Below are positions 25,415-34,080 of a stretch of DNA of 64,000 bases, in pieces (the stretch's first letter is position 1; every line of letters starts with the position of its first letter). Origin of the DNA: Hymenobacter baengnokdamensis (GTDB lineage: Bacteria; Bacteroidota; Bacteroidia; Cytophagales; Hymenobacteraceae); the NCBI RefSeq assembly GCF_008728635.1, contig NZ_CP044285.1:3720001-3784000 (forward strand), read 5' to 3'. The notes beneath the pieces were generated by a model. It saw nothing but the letters and a program-made list of their open reading frames with translations, ran no database searches and was not told the DNA's origin. A program made the translations under genes and the position numbers.

Positions 25415-25510
25415 ATGGACTACTTCAACGACCCCGAGCTAAACGGCAAATACCTGGGCACAATTACCAAGAATTTTGCTACCGCCTCCGACACGATTAA
25501 GGAAGTCTAG
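25415..25510 (+). pseudogene. truncated 5' copy of the conserved gene at 26810
   Basis: The first 31 codons (MDYFNDPELNGKYLGTITK...) repeat the start of the gene at 26810-27184. The copy ends with TAG at 25508-25510 where the match stops. About nine bases differ over some 93, and most are silent third positions; one changes Asp to Asn. It is a relic of a diverged allele rather than a fresh duplicate. Confidence 0.85.
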
Positions 25511-25512
25511 CC

Positions 25513-26038
25513 ATGCCAAAATCGCCTGCTTTTGCTGAGCGCATCGACAAGCTCACGCGCTCGATTGAGAACGCACAAACGGGCGGGTCATTCCCAACGA
25601 AGGTACGTACGCTGCCGGCCGCTGTAGCTAAGAGGCTGGCGGCCAAAGGCTGTGCTTTCAACTGGGTTCGCGAGGCTGCTACGCCCGGCCGGCAGGTCTA
25701 TCAACTCCATACGGTTGATAATCCGCGCATCATTCAAGGTCTTATCAGCCTCGAAGCCAAGCCCGACACGTATTTATGCACCTGGTAGAGAGTGCCAATT
25801 TCAACAAGGGCAGTAACAAGGTGTATCTTGGGGTGCTGGCCAACCTGGTGGCCTTCGCCTGCCGCTGGTCATTTGAGTTGGGCTACGACGGCTTCGTAAG
25901 TTTCGACAGCAAGTCGGCGCTGAAAACGCACTATAAAGAGGCGCTGGGCGCGCAGGAGCTAGGCGGCTTGCGCCTATCGGAACCCCAGCCGCCGTGGCAC
26001 TCGTTAAGCAGTATTATCCCGGTTTCTTTTCATCTTAG
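25513..26038 (+). pseudogene. GNAT-like gene with two frameshifts
   Basis: Three overlapping frames join into one protein. The first runs from ATG 25513 (MPKSPAFAERIDKLTRSIEN...) to ...ISLEAKPDTY. Frame two begins near 25776 with MHLVESANFNKGSNKVYLG and carries a segment like GNAT motif A (LANLVAFACRWSFELGYDGF, then FDSKSALKTHYKEALGA). The third frame supplies the natural end TPAAVALVKQYYPGFFSS before TAG 26036-26038. Each switch corresponds to one missing base, near 25770 and near 25980. It is either a real pseudogene or two base-calling errors. The GNAT link is inference from the motif. Confidence 0.7.
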
Positions 26039-26042
26039 CGCT

Positions 26043-26385
<343 letters not shown>

Positions 26386-26401
26386 AATTACTGAATAATT
26401 T

Positions 26402-26806
26402 ATGCGCGACTATTCATTATCTGCCCTTGTTGCGTTGTTTATTGGATGGCTTGCACAGACTATAGCGTGCGCTTTATACCTTAAAGCTCATTCAAAGGGA
26501 TTTGGCATTGCAAGTGATTTGCTTTTTGGCGGAGTCACCTTCTGGTTTTTCTCGCTAGCAGCTAATGTGATTTTTATTCAACTTCCCGACTTCTATATTA
26601 AGAAGGTAATCGTCAGAACGAACGTTGTATTATTTGCCTTCTTATCAGCAGTATACGGCGCAGTAATTTATGGACTGACGATAGGCCTGATGTCAAATAG
26701 CTCCTTTACAGAATCGCTACCACTTTATGTAGGAGCAGTAATTAATGGTTTCGTATTTGGTCTAGCACTTCATTTAATTTGGAAACCCGTCGAAGCAGAC
26801 GGATAA
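26402..26806 (+). CDS. four-helix membrane protein in the second variable slot
   Basis: The family is not recognised. The 134-residue protein has about four hydrophobic helices: SALVALFIGWLAQTIACALYL, then GGVTFWFFSLAANVIFI, VVLFAFLSAVYGAVIYGLTI, and a last one around LYVGAVINGFVFGLALHLIW. It lies 16 bases after the rlmD tail copy and 3 bases before the 26810 gene, the same slot that the 132-residue ORF occupies after the intact rlmD. It is AT-rich relative to its flanks. Its function cannot be inferred; it is in the size range of membrane-bound immunity proteins. Confidence 0.7.
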   Translation: MRDYSLSALVALFIGWLAQTIACALYLKAHSKGFGIASDLLFGGVTFWFFSLAANVIFIQLPDFYIKKVIVRTNVVLFAFLSAVYGAVIYGLTIGLMSNSSFTESLPLYVGAVINGFVFGLALHLIWKPVEADG

Positions 26807-26809
26807 TGT

Positions 26810-27184
26810 ATGGATTATTTTAACGACCCCGAGCTAAACGGCAAATACCTGGGCACGATTACCAAGGATTTTGCCACCGCCTCCGACACCATCAAGGAAG
26901 CCTCCTACCAAATCCGCAAGCGCGAGATTTCGCAGTACCCGGTGTTCGTCTTTGCCCGGCAGGCGGTGCAGCTCGGCAGCCTGCTCATCAACGCCGACGA
27001 GCAGGAATTACAGTGGCACGTTTTCGCCAGCTACCTCGAAATACTAGCCCAGCAGGGTATCGTGGACCCCGAGAAAATCGAGGACTTTATCGGTACCTGG
27101 AAAAACCCGGATGAGTTTTGCTGCTTGTTCGTGGTGGATGAGGAGTTCACGAATTTCGTGTACATCCCCTACCCGGAAGACTGA
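26810..27184 (+). CDS. conserved hypothetical protein (124 aa), full copy
   Basis: This soluble, acidic 124-residue protein starts MDYFNDPELNGKYLGTITKD and ends with a strongly patterned block (DEFCCLFVVDEEFTNFVYIP). I recall similar uncharacterised proteins in other Bacteroidota but cannot name a family or function. The composition is GC-rich like the core genome. The ATG overlaps the stop region of the membrane-protein gene. Its first 31 codons are repeated at 25415-25510. It is convergent with thiL, with a long inverted repeat between them. Confidence 0.8.
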   Translation: MDYFNDPELNGKYLGTITKDFATASDTIKEASYQIRKREISQYPVFVFARQAVQLGSLLINADEQELQWHVFASYLEILAQQGIVDPEKIEDFIGTWKNPDEFCCLFVVDEEFTNFVYIPYPED

Positions 27185-27321
27185 CCGCAGATTAAACGGA
27201 TTGCGCAGATACGCCCGCCAAAGCGGGCTGGCTACTTGATGCATTCAGTTGGCAATCAGCACAGTCAGCCCGCTTTAGCGGGCGTATCTGCGCAATCCGT
27301 TTAATCCGTTAAATCTGCGGT
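27184..27321. repeat. long inverted repeat between convergent genes
   Basis: The left arm (27184-27230) and right arm (27266-27321) pair over about 46 bases and contain GCGCAGATACGCCCGC and AGCGGGCTG. The right arm has one extra 9-base unit (TAACGGATT type) and there is one base change. The arms touch the stop codons of both flanking genes, so it probably ends both transcripts. Confidence 0.8.
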
Positions 27322-28349
27322 TAAAAATGCTCCCAGCCCTGCGCTTGCAGCGGCACGGCCTGGCCCGATTTGGTAATCAGATTCACCGCGTCGTTTTTCT
27401 CCGTAAGGTGACCAATGACGGTAATGTCGGGGTGGTTTTTAATCTTGGCATGGTCGGCAACCGGGATGGTAAACAGCAGCTCATAATCTTCGCCCCCGTT
27501 GAGCGCGCACATAATGGGGTCGAGGTTGAATTCGGCGGCGGCTTCGAGCGTAGGGTTGGCCAGGGGTAAATACTCGCTGAACACCCGCGCCCCGGTGCCG
27601 CTGGCTGCGCACAAGTGCAGCACCTCCGAGGCCAGGCCGTCGGAAATATCGAGCATGGCGGTGGGCTGCACGCCCAGCTCGCGCAGCTCGTGCACGATGT
27701 CGAGCCGCGCCTCGGGCTTTAATTGTCTATTTACTATATATTCATAATTCTCTAATTCGGGCTGCGTCTCGGGGTCGGCCAGAAAAGCCTGCTTCTCGCG
27801 CTCCAGCACTTGCAGGCCCAGGTAAGCGCCGCCGAGGTCGCCCGATACGCACAGAATGTCGGTGGGCTTGCCGCCCGAGCGGCGCACGGCCTGCCCGGCC
27901 GCTACCTGCCCCAGGGCCGTAATGCTGATAACCAGTCCGCCCCGGCTGCTGGTAGTGTCGCCGCCCACCAAATCGACGCCGTAGGCCTCGCAGGCCAAGC
28001 GCATGCCGGCGTACAGCTCCTCCACGGCCTCCACGGTGAAGCGGCTGGGCAGGCTCAGGCCCACTACGAGCTGGGTGGGAGTAGCCAGCATGGCGGCTAC
28101 GTCGGAGACGTTGACGGCCACCGCTTTATAGCCCAGGTGTTTGAGTGGCGAAAAGGACAAGTCGAAATGCACGCCTTCGACCAGCAAATCGGTGGTTACG
28201 ACGACCTCCTGCCCGGCCGGCGGGGCCAGAATGGCGGCATCGTCGCCGATACCGAGAATGGTAGAGGCCTGGGTATGCGTAATAGCGCGCTGCAAGCGGC
28301 GGATGAGGCCAAACTCGCCGAGCTGGGAAAGGGGCGTTAAATCAGCCAT
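27321..28349 (-). CDS. thiL: thiamine-monophosphate kinase
   Basis: ThiL phosphorylates thiamine monophosphate to thiamine diphosphate with ATP in the cytosol. The 342-residue protein has the AIR-synthase-like fold motifs GIGDDAAIL (33-41), TTDLLVEGVHFDLSF (about 52-66), AVNVSDVAAMLATP and GGDTTSSRGGL, and the C-terminal NGGEDYELLFT. A short AT-rich patch at 27721-27760 encodes ENYEYIVNRQLKPE and lies within the frame, so it does not break the gene. A promoter TACTTTTG lies at 28426-28433. No TPP riboswitch or other thiamine gene is next to it. Confidence 0.95.
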   Translation of the reverse strand: MADLTPLSQLGEFGLIRRLQRAITHTQASTILGIGDDAAILAPPAGQEVVVTTDLLVEGVHFDLSFSPLKHLGYKAVAVNVSDVAAMLATPTQLVVGLSLPSRFTVEAVEELYAGMRLACEAYGVDLVGGDTTSSRGGLVISITALGQVAAGQAVRRSGGKPTDILCVSGDLGGAYLGLQVLEREKQAFLADPETQPELENYEYIVNRQLKPEARLDIVHELRELGVQPTAMLDISDGLASEVLHLCAASGTGARVFSEYLPLANPTLEAAAEFNLDPIMCALNGGEDYELLFTIPVADHAKIKNHPDITVIGHLTEKNDAVNLITKSGQAVPLQAQGWEHF

Positions 28350-28425
28350 GAGAAATAAAGTAGCGTATCGGGAAAAGGAGCTGCCACCGGCAGTAGCGGC
28401 CGGCCTTTACAAAAATTCAGAAGCG

Positions 28426-28433
28426 CAAAAGTA
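28426..28433 (-). promoter_or_regulatory. thiL promoter -7 element
   Basis: The minus strand reads TACTTTTG (TAnnTTTG), 77 bases before the thiL ATG and back to back with the plus-strand element at 28464. Confidence 0.6.
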
Positions 28434-28463
28434 CGCCGGACAGCAGGCTGGCGTTAAATAGCT

Positions 28464-28471
28464 TAATTTTG
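28464..28471 (+). promoter_or_regulatory. promoter -7 element (TAATTTTG)
   Basis: TAATTTTG matches TAnnTTTG and lies 45 bases before the ATG at 28516. Confidence 0.6.
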
Positions 28472-28515
28472 AGAGCTTGCGGAATAGATTTACCGCTGAA
28501 TTTTCTTTTCTTTTC

Positions 28516-29115
28516 ATGAAAGCCGTTCTTTTCGCCAGCCTGCTGGTGCTGGCCGTGTTGCCGATGTGCAAGCCCGACGCCACCAAAAACACCACCACGG
28601 CTACCAGCCCGGCCTCGCCCGCCGCCGTGCGGGCACAGTTCGACATCCTGCGCGACTCGGCCGATGGCAACTGGCACCGCATGATGGCCAGCGACGACAA
28701 AAAGCTGACCGACCTGCGCGAGCTGCTGCAAGACCTCAGCAAACTTCCCAACGCCAACCAGGCCGGACTGGCCAGTCTGCGCCGGGCAGCGGCTCGCCTG
28801 CAGCCCCAGCGCTACGACCGCCAGACGATGGCTTCCTCGCCGCGCATCGACCGCTACGATGCCGTGCAGGACTCTATTCTGAAGCTGGTATATCCTATCG
28901 CGGCCCCGGAAGGCAATGCGCCTTCGGCCCGCGTGCGCGACTACGTAGAAGCTATTCAGCTAGCCGACAACAATGTAGTGAGCTACCGCGCCCATTATGA
29001 TGCCGCTGCCAAGGCCTACAACAATTACCTGCTGGTACACCACGACGAGCTGAATAAACTGGGCGGCAACTATGCCGACCTGAAGCCGCTACCGCTCTTC
29101 GAGCTGGGGCAATAA
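28516..29115 (+). CDS. putative secreted or lipoprotein, all-helical
   Basis: The ATG at 28516 gives 199 residues with a short signal (MKAVLFASLLVLAVLPMC); the Cys at 18 could be lipidated although LPMC is a poor lipobox. The mature part is mostly helical (LRELLQDLSKLPNANQAGL, YDAVQDSILKLVYPIA, NVVSYRAHYDAAAKAYNNYL). Its end, about 50 residues with regularly spaced Tyr and Asn, recalls the C-terminus of LemA-like proteins, but this is weak. The family is not otherwise recognised. It is divergent from thiL and followed by another small lipoprotein gene. Confidence 0.65.
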   Translation: MKAVLFASLLVLAVLPMCKPDATKNTTTATSPASPAAVRAQFDILRDSADGNWHRMMASDDKKLTDLRELLQDLSKLPNANQAGLASLRRAAARLQPQRYDRQTMASSPRIDRYDAVQDSILKLVYPIAAPEGNAPSARVRDYVEAIQLADNNVVSYRAHYDAAAKAYNNYLLVHHDELNKLGGNYADLKPLPLFELGQ

Positions 29116-29231
29116 TCTGATTCTCTTGGATGTTGATAAAAAAGCAGTATCTTTTCGGAGCTTTGCAACCCGGCCCGCAGCGGCCGGCTCTTCCGAATAG
29201 CTTTTCTTTTTTTCACCCCAACCCAACTTTT

Positions 29232-29399
29232 ATGCCCCGTTTTTTTACGCACCTGAAACTCCCGCTGCTGGCCCTGCTCACGAGCTTCGCCCTCACCTCT
29301 TGCTTCGACGACCACGATAAAAAGTGCGACCCCAAGCCTCACGGCTGCTGCACCGGCAAAACCACTCCCGCTCCGCCCACCAGCGGCGGGGCCAATTAA
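29232..29399 (+). CDS. small Cys-rich lipoprotein (55 aa)
   Basis: The ATG at 29232 gives MPRFFTHLKLPLLALLTSFA followed by LTSC, a good lipobox with Cys24. The short mature peptide holds DDHDKKCDPKPHGCCTGK, with three more Cys and several His and Asp residues, then a Pro/Thr-rich tail. It could bind metal, but this is inference. It lies after the helical lipoprotein gene and before a strong bidirectional terminator. Confidence 0.6.
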   Translation: MPRFFTHLKLPLLALLTSFALTSCFDDHDKKCDPKPHGCCTGKTTPAPPTSGGAN

Positions 29400-29415
29400 G
29401 CGCGGTTTACTACTA

Positions 29416-29470
29416 AAAAGAGGGTCTTGCCGGTAGGAAACACAGTTCCCTACCGGCAAGACCCTCTTTT
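29416..29470. terminator. 22-bp bidirectional terminator
   Basis: AAAAGAGGGTCTTGCCGGTA... (29416-29437) pairs perfectly with its reverse complement at 29449-29470, with A and T runs at the outer ends. It ends both the small lipoprotein and the convergent NYN-domain gene. Confidence 0.9.
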
Positions 29471-29495
29471 AAATATATTTAATTTACTATATTAA

Positions 29496-30593
29496 CTACT
29501 CTTTCTCACCTGGGTTTAATTCCCACACGTCGGGGTGCTGGTAATTGACGATGATAACCGAGAACGGGTGCGGCTCGCCCTCGCGCTTTTCGATGCGCAC
29601 CGCCCCGGCCTCGCGGAGCTGGGTGAGCAGCTGGCGACGCTCCCAGTCGGGCAGCTCGGGAAGCACGTCGGTGAGGCGGCGCAGGAAAGGGCTGACCCAT
29701 ATTTCGGGCGTAGCCTGCTGATTACCAAATTTCTGGACCTGCTCCAGTAGAAACTCCAGGCAGCGGCGCTCGTCGGGCCGCGTGACGCGGCGGCTGGGCA
29801 TAAACGCGGGCGCGGGCTCTTGCAGCAGCTGCTCCATCATGCTGAGCGGGCGCGCGGCGGTGGTAAGGCGCACGGGCGGCGGCGACACGGCCTGGCCGGC
29901 CGAAGCCGCAGCCGGCGCACTGGCGGCATCCTGGGCGGCCTGCCGGGCGGCCGCCGACTGCACGCCCACGGTGCCCTGCTCACGCAGGCGGCGGGTTTCT
30001 TCGGCCTGCTGCTGGCGGGCGGCCCGGTGGTCTTCCAGCGCCTGCAGGCGGCCGGCGGGCAGCAGCTCGCGGGCATCGAGAAAATGCTCCTGGCCCAGCA
30101 TTAGCAGCAGGTCGCCCGATACGCTTTCGCGGAAGCCCACCACTTTCACCTGCCGCGCCTGGCGGCGCAGGTGTTGCAGCACCGGAATGTAGTCGCGGTC
30201 GCCGGCCACCAGCACAAAGGTGCCAATGTCGGGCCGGGTATACAGCACTTCGAGGGCATCGATGCATAGCTGCATATCGGCCGCGTTTTTATGGTCGGTG
30301 CCCAGCACGTTGCGCGTATCGACGCCCATGAGGTACAGCGGCCCCTGCGGGCCGCTGGGCAAACGGTCGAAATCGGCGTAGGCGTAGAGCACCAGCGAGT
30401 CGAGGCCCAGCTCGCGCTTGAGCGTGTCGCGCAGGGCCCGCACCAGGTCGAGGGCGTAGTCGTGGGGGTCCTGCGGGTCGAGGTAGTGGTTTTTGAGAAA
30501 ATAGTAAACATTCTCAAAATCAATAAAGACCGCCGCATACGGCGATGCCGCGGCCGCAGGCGAGGCCACCGGCGAAGTGTTGAGAGTGAGCAT
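29496..30593 (-). CDS. NYN-domain protein (LabA/PIN-like putative RNase)
   Basis: The ATG at 30593 gives 365 residues. The first half is a NYN domain of the LabA/DUF88 type, a PIN-like fold expected to cut RNA: AAVFIDFENVYYFL carries the first acidic residues, followed by KNAADMQLCIDALEVL and FVLVAGDRDYIPVLQHLRRQ with the further conserved Asp residues. A Gln/Ala-rich linker (about 205-260) leads to a C-terminal helical domain (RRCLEFLLEQVQKFGNQQAT to ELPDWERRQLLTQL) that looks winged-helix-like. The RNA target is unknown. A start 14 codons upstream is open but non-ATG context is worse. Confidence 0.82.
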   Translation of the reverse strand: MLTLNTSPVASPAAAASPYAAVFIDFENVYYFLKNHYLDPQDPHDYALDLVRALRDTLKRELGLDSLVLYAYADFDRLPSGPQGPLYLMGVDTRNVLGTDHKNAADMQLCIDALEVLYTRPDIGTFVLVAGDRDYIPVLQHLRRQARQVKVVGFRESVSGDLLLMLGQEHFLDARELLPAGRLQALEDHRAARQQQAEETRRLREQGTVGVQSAAARQAAQDAASAPAAASAGQAVSPPPVRLTTAARPLSMMEQLLQEPAPAFMPSRRVTRPDERRCLEFLLEQVQKFGNQQATPEIWVSPFLRRLTDVLPELPDWERRQLLTQLREAGAVRIEKREGEPHPFSVIIVNYQHPDVWELNPGEKE

Positions 30594-30825
30594 TATAGGT
30601 AGATAAGAAGGCTGCCGCTCAACTGAATAACTCACTGAGCGACAAAGAAAGAGTGTAGGGCAAAGGTCGCGGTTAAGAGGGAATGCCCCGCTATGGCCAG
30701 CCTAAAAACCAGCCAGCCCGGTTTATCTTCTGCCTTGATTACCAGGGCGGCCCCACCAGCTTGCCACCCACTCTATGCGAATAGCCCGGCTATATGCTGA
30801 ACTTTGGGGTTCGCACCTAGTAAAT

Positions 30826-33800
30826 ATGATTTTCAAGATATTTCACCAAGCCGGTTGGCTGCTCGCCGCCGTGCTGCTCGCCGCGCCCGCCCACGCCCAG
30901 CGCGCGGATGACCGGCCGCCCACTCAGGACCCGTTTGGCCGCCCTGCGGTGGCAATGCGCGAGGTACCGGGAGGGCGGTATCTGTCGCACAAGGTTTATC
31001 ACGAGCTTAAAGAGGGCGAATCGGTACGCTTGATGCTGGAAGTTCGAGCTACTGACGGCAGCCTCAGGCGTATTCAAACATGGGCGCCGGGAGTGGTTAA
31101 AATCAGTTATTTCGCGCCAGGTCGGGCGCCCGTGGCTGACTCATCGGTGAGCGTGGTGCAGCCGCCGCAGCCGGTCAGGTACGAGTCGTATTGTCAGCAT
31201 GGCTGCGATGGCCCGCCCCCAGTGGAGATGATAAAAAAATATGGTCCTGACATTTGCTCAGGAGTGGAAGTGTATCCCGACAAGCTGACGTTTACTATCA
31301 ATTGCCAGTCGGTAAGTATTAATAAAAAAACGTTGGCTATTTCCCTGTATGGCAATAGTCCCAACACTGCACCGCTCTTCAGCGAAGCCGCCCCACCTTT
31401 CCGCCGCCAGCCCCTCGCCTCCCCTACCAACCTAAGCCCGGACTCGCAGAGTCCAGGCTGCGGCGCCGGGGAGACGGCTGGCACGGGCGTACGCTTCCGA
31501 CTGGCGTCCGGCGAGCGGCTCTACGGTACCGGGGCCCGCGCCCTGCCCCTCGACCGGCGCGGCTACCGGCTGGAGCTCTATAACCAGGCCCACTACGGCT
31601 ACCAGAACGGCGAGCAAAATCTGAACGTGACGCTGCCCGTGGTGCTCAGCAGCCGGGGCTACCTGCTGCTGTTCGACCACTATGCGGCCGGGTACCTCGA
31701 CCTGGGCAAGAAGCAGGCCGACGCCCTGGAATACGGCGTGCAGGGGCTGAACAGCCTGAGCTACTTCGTGGTAACCGGACGAAATCAAGCCGAAATCCTG
31801 GACCGCTACACGGCCCTTACGGGGCGGCAGCCGCTGCCGCCGCGCTGGGCGCTGGGCCTCATCCAGAGCCGCTTCGGCTACCGCAGCCAGGCCGAGATGC
31901 TGGCCGTGGCCGATCGGATGCACCGCGAGAACTTTCCGCTCGATGCGCTGGTGCTGGATTTGTACTGGTTTGGCGGCACTACCCGGCAGGGTGATTTCCG
32001 CTGGGACGCCGCCAATTTTCCCGACCCGACGGGCATGATGCGCGACCTGAAGGCGAAGGGCGTAAACACCATTCTGATTTCCGAGCCTTACGTCATGCGC
32101 ACTTCCCTGAACGACAGCCTGGTGCGCACACGAGGCCTGGTGGGTACCACGGCGGCTGGGCGGCCGTTTACCGTCGGCTCGTTCTGGGCCGGGCCGGCGA
32201 GCATTGTTGATGTATTCAGGCCCGCAGCCCGCAGCTGGTTGTGGGCACAGTATAAGCGGCTGCACGACCAGGGCGCGGCCGGCTGGTGGAGCGACCTCGG
32301 CGAGCCCGAAAACCACCCGCTGGCCATGCACCACGCGCTGGGCACTACGCCGCAGGTGCACAACGCCTACGGCATTACCTGGGCCGGCATTTTTCAGGAT
32401 AATTACGCCAAGGAATACCCCAATGAGCGCCTGTTTAACCTGGCTCGCTCGGGCTGGGCGGGCATGCAGCGCAACTCGGTATTTCCGTGGAGCGGCGACA
32501 TCAGCCGCACCTGGAGCGGCTTGCAGGCGCAGGTGCCCATCATGCTGGGCATGGGTCAGGCGGGCGTCGGCTACATGCACTCCGATGCGGGCGGCTTCGG
32601 GGCCAATGCCATTCAGGACCCCGAGTTGTACACGCGCTGGCTCCAGCTGGCGGCGCTCTGCCCGGTTATGCGTCCCCACTCCGACCAGGTAGTGGCTCCC
32701 GAGCCTTACACCTACCCCGAGCCTTACAAGAGCATTGTGCGAAAGTATGCGCACCTGCGAATGGAATTGCTGCCCTACCTCTATACCCTGGCGGCCGAGA
32801 ACACCCTGACGGGCGCGCCGCTGGCGCGGACGATGGATTTCAGCTCGTCGTTTAGCCGGCAAATTGCGCCGCCTCCACCACCCACGGCTGACGAGACCCT
32901 GCCTGCGGATAGCAGCGATTGGGGCGGGGGCACCAGCAAGGCAACGGGTAAGTGGGGCGCGGAACCCAGTGCCCTGCCTCCGCTTACCCTGCACCGAAGT
33001 GCGCCGGAAGAGCCTACTTCCAGCTCCCTACCCGGTGACCAGTACCTGCTCGGCCCCAACCTGCTGGTGGCGCCCGTAAATCAGCCCGGCCAGCGGCGGC
33101 GCAACGTGGTGCTGCCCGTCACGCCCGGCGGCTGGGTCGATTTCGAAACCGGCCAGACGCTACCCGGCGGCCAGACGGTGGGCCTGAATGCGCCGCTGGG
33201 CCACATTCCGCTGCTGGCCCGCGCCGGGGCCTTCGTACCCCTGACGGCCTACCGCTCCAGCACGGCCGCATTCCGGCCCGATACGCTGGCCGTGCGCTTC
33301 TTCCCCGCGGCGGATGTGCCTATATCCTCTTTTACGGTGTATGAAGATGATGGCCACTCAGCCCAGGCGCTGGCTCAGAAGCAGTATGCTACGGTGCGGC
33401 TGCTGGGCAAGGTTACTAGTAATAAGGCTTCTGTTGCGGTGGCAGTAGCGGGCACCTATCCCGGCGCGCCGGCCCGGCGGCTGGTGCAGCTGCGCGTGGC
33501 GCGGGCGGCCGCTTCGCCCGCGGCCGTGCAGCTCGACGGCCAGCCGCTGGCCGCTTCGGCCTGGCACTACGACGCGGTTCGCCACGAAATTCTGGCTGAG
33601 TTTGTGGTTACCAAACAAGCGACCATTACGCTCACTGGCCTGCGCCTGCTCACTTCGCCCGCCGCCCAAACCGACCCCGAAACCCTGACGCTTGCCGTGC
33701 CTGACAGCCGCACCTTCAGCGGCGCGGTGGGCTTGCGCTACGAGCGCTACGCGCCGACTGCCGCGCCCGAGCCGCTGCGCATCCGTAACGCGCGGGGGCA

Positions 33801-33948
33801 GGTGGTGCGTGAGCTGGCTACGTCCGGCAGCCTGGGTTCCTCGCGAACCAGCTGGGATGGGCTGGACGCGCAGGGCCACCCGGCGGCGCCCGGCCTGTAC
33901 GAGGTAGAGCTGGCGGGCCAGCACCAGCGGCTGGTACGGCTGCCATAG
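30826..33948 (+). CDS. glycoside hydrolase family 31 (secreted alpha-glucosidase/xylosidase)
   Basis: The ATG at 30826 gives 1040 residues with a signal peptide (MIFKIFHQAGWLLAAVLLAA, ending near AHAQ). A beta-sandwich N-domain is followed by the GH31 barrel: DALVLDLYWFGG, the nucleophile Asp490 in WWSDLGEPE, the acid/base Asp558 in WSGDISRTW, and HSDAGGF. The C-terminal beta-domains contain DQYLLGPNLLVAPV and end in an FlgD-like/T9SS-like module (LRIRNARGQVVRELA to QRLVRLP). Two oddities: an AT-richer Cys-containing patch at about 31160-31370, and an extra Pro/Ser-rich insert at about 32860-33035. It should cleave alpha-glycosides outside the inner membrane. Confidence 0.9.
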   Translation: MIFKIFHQAGWLLAAVLLAAPAHAQRADDRPPTQDPFGRPAVAMREVPGGRYLSHKVYHELKEGESVRLMLEVRATDGSLRRIQTWAPGVVKISYFAPGRAPVADSSVSVVQPPQPVRYESYCQHGCDGPPPVEMIKKYGPDICSGVEVYPDKLTFTINCQSVSINKKTLAISLYGNSPNTAPLFSEAAPPFRRQPLASPTNLSPDSQSPGCGAGETAGTGVRFRLASGERLYGTGARALPLDRRGYRLELYNQAHYGYQNGEQNLNVTLPVVLSSRGYLLLFDHYAAGYLDLGKKQADALEYGVQGLNSLSYFVVTGRNQAEILDRYTALTGRQPLPPRWALGLIQSRFGYRSQAEMLAVADRMHRENFPLDALVLDLYWFGGTTRQGDFRWDAANFPDPTGMMRDLKAKGVNTILISEPYVMRTSLNDSLVRTRGLVGTTAAGRPFTVGSFWAGPASIVDVFRPAARSWLWAQYKRLHDQGAAGWWSDLGEPENHPLAMHHALGTTPQVHNAYGITWAGIFQDNYAKEYPNERLFNLARSGWAGMQRNSVFPWSGDISRTWSGLQAQVPIMLGMGQAGVGYMHSDAGGFGANAIQDPELYTRWLQLAALCPVMRPHSDQVVAPEPYTYPEPYKSIVRKYAHLRMELLPYLYTLAAENTLTGAPLARTMDFSSSFSRQIAPPPPPTADETLPADSSDWGGGTSKATGKWGAEPSALPPLTLHRSAPEEPTSSSLPGDQYLLGPNLLVAPVNQPGQRRRNVVLPVTPGGWVDFETGQTLPGGQTVGLNAPLGHIPLLARAGAFVPLTAYRSSTAAFRPDTLAVRFFPAADVPISSFTVYEDDGHSAQALAQKQYATVRLLGKVTSNKASVAVAVAGTYPGAPARRLVQLRVARAAASPAAVQLDGQPLAASAWHYDAVRHEILAEFVVTKQATITLTGLRLLTSPAAQTDPETLTLAVPDSRTFSGAVGLRYERYAPTAAPEPLRIRNARGQVVRELATSGSLGSSRTSWDGLDAQGHPAAPGLYEVELAGQHQRLVRLP

Positions 33949-34027
33949 TTTTTTCACCGCAGCAGACGCGAAGGTCGTTCTTCTGCGTTTCTTCTGCCAA
34001 GCCCTCTGCATCTTCTGCGGTGAAAAA
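33948..34027. repeat. word-like inverted repeat after the GH31 gene
   Basis: A left arm TTTTTTCACCGCAGCAGACG and a right arm ending CTTCTGCGGTGAAAAAA pair at their outer 14 bases, with imperfect TTCTGC-type repeats between. It begins at the GH31 stop codon. Confidence 0.7.
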
Positions 34028-34031
34028 ACAG

Positions 34032-34063
34032 AAAGGCCCTTCCACGCTAGTAGAAGGGCCTTT
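34032..34063. terminator. bidirectional terminator between convergent genes
   Basis: AAAGGCCCTTC at 34032-34042 pairs with GAAGGGCCTTT at 34053-34063 around a 10-base loop. It serves the GH31 gene and the convergent L,D-transpeptidase gene. Confidence 0.8.
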
Positions 34064-34080
34064 GCCAGTAAAAAATAAGC

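Noticed and set aside
27721..27760. AT-rich patch in thiL as an insertion
   Set aside because: The frame is kept and the residues fit the protein, so it looks like codon choice rather than foreign DNA.
28350..28425. TPP riboswitch upstream of thiL
   Set aside because: No conserved thi-box sequence (such as CUGAGA) is visible and thiL has an ordinary promoter.
31432..32994. A 520-codon open frame opposite the GH31 gene
   Set aside because: It has Arg/Gly/Pro-rich composition typical of an antisense frame in GC-rich DNA, and the GH31 catalytic motifs are on the other strand.
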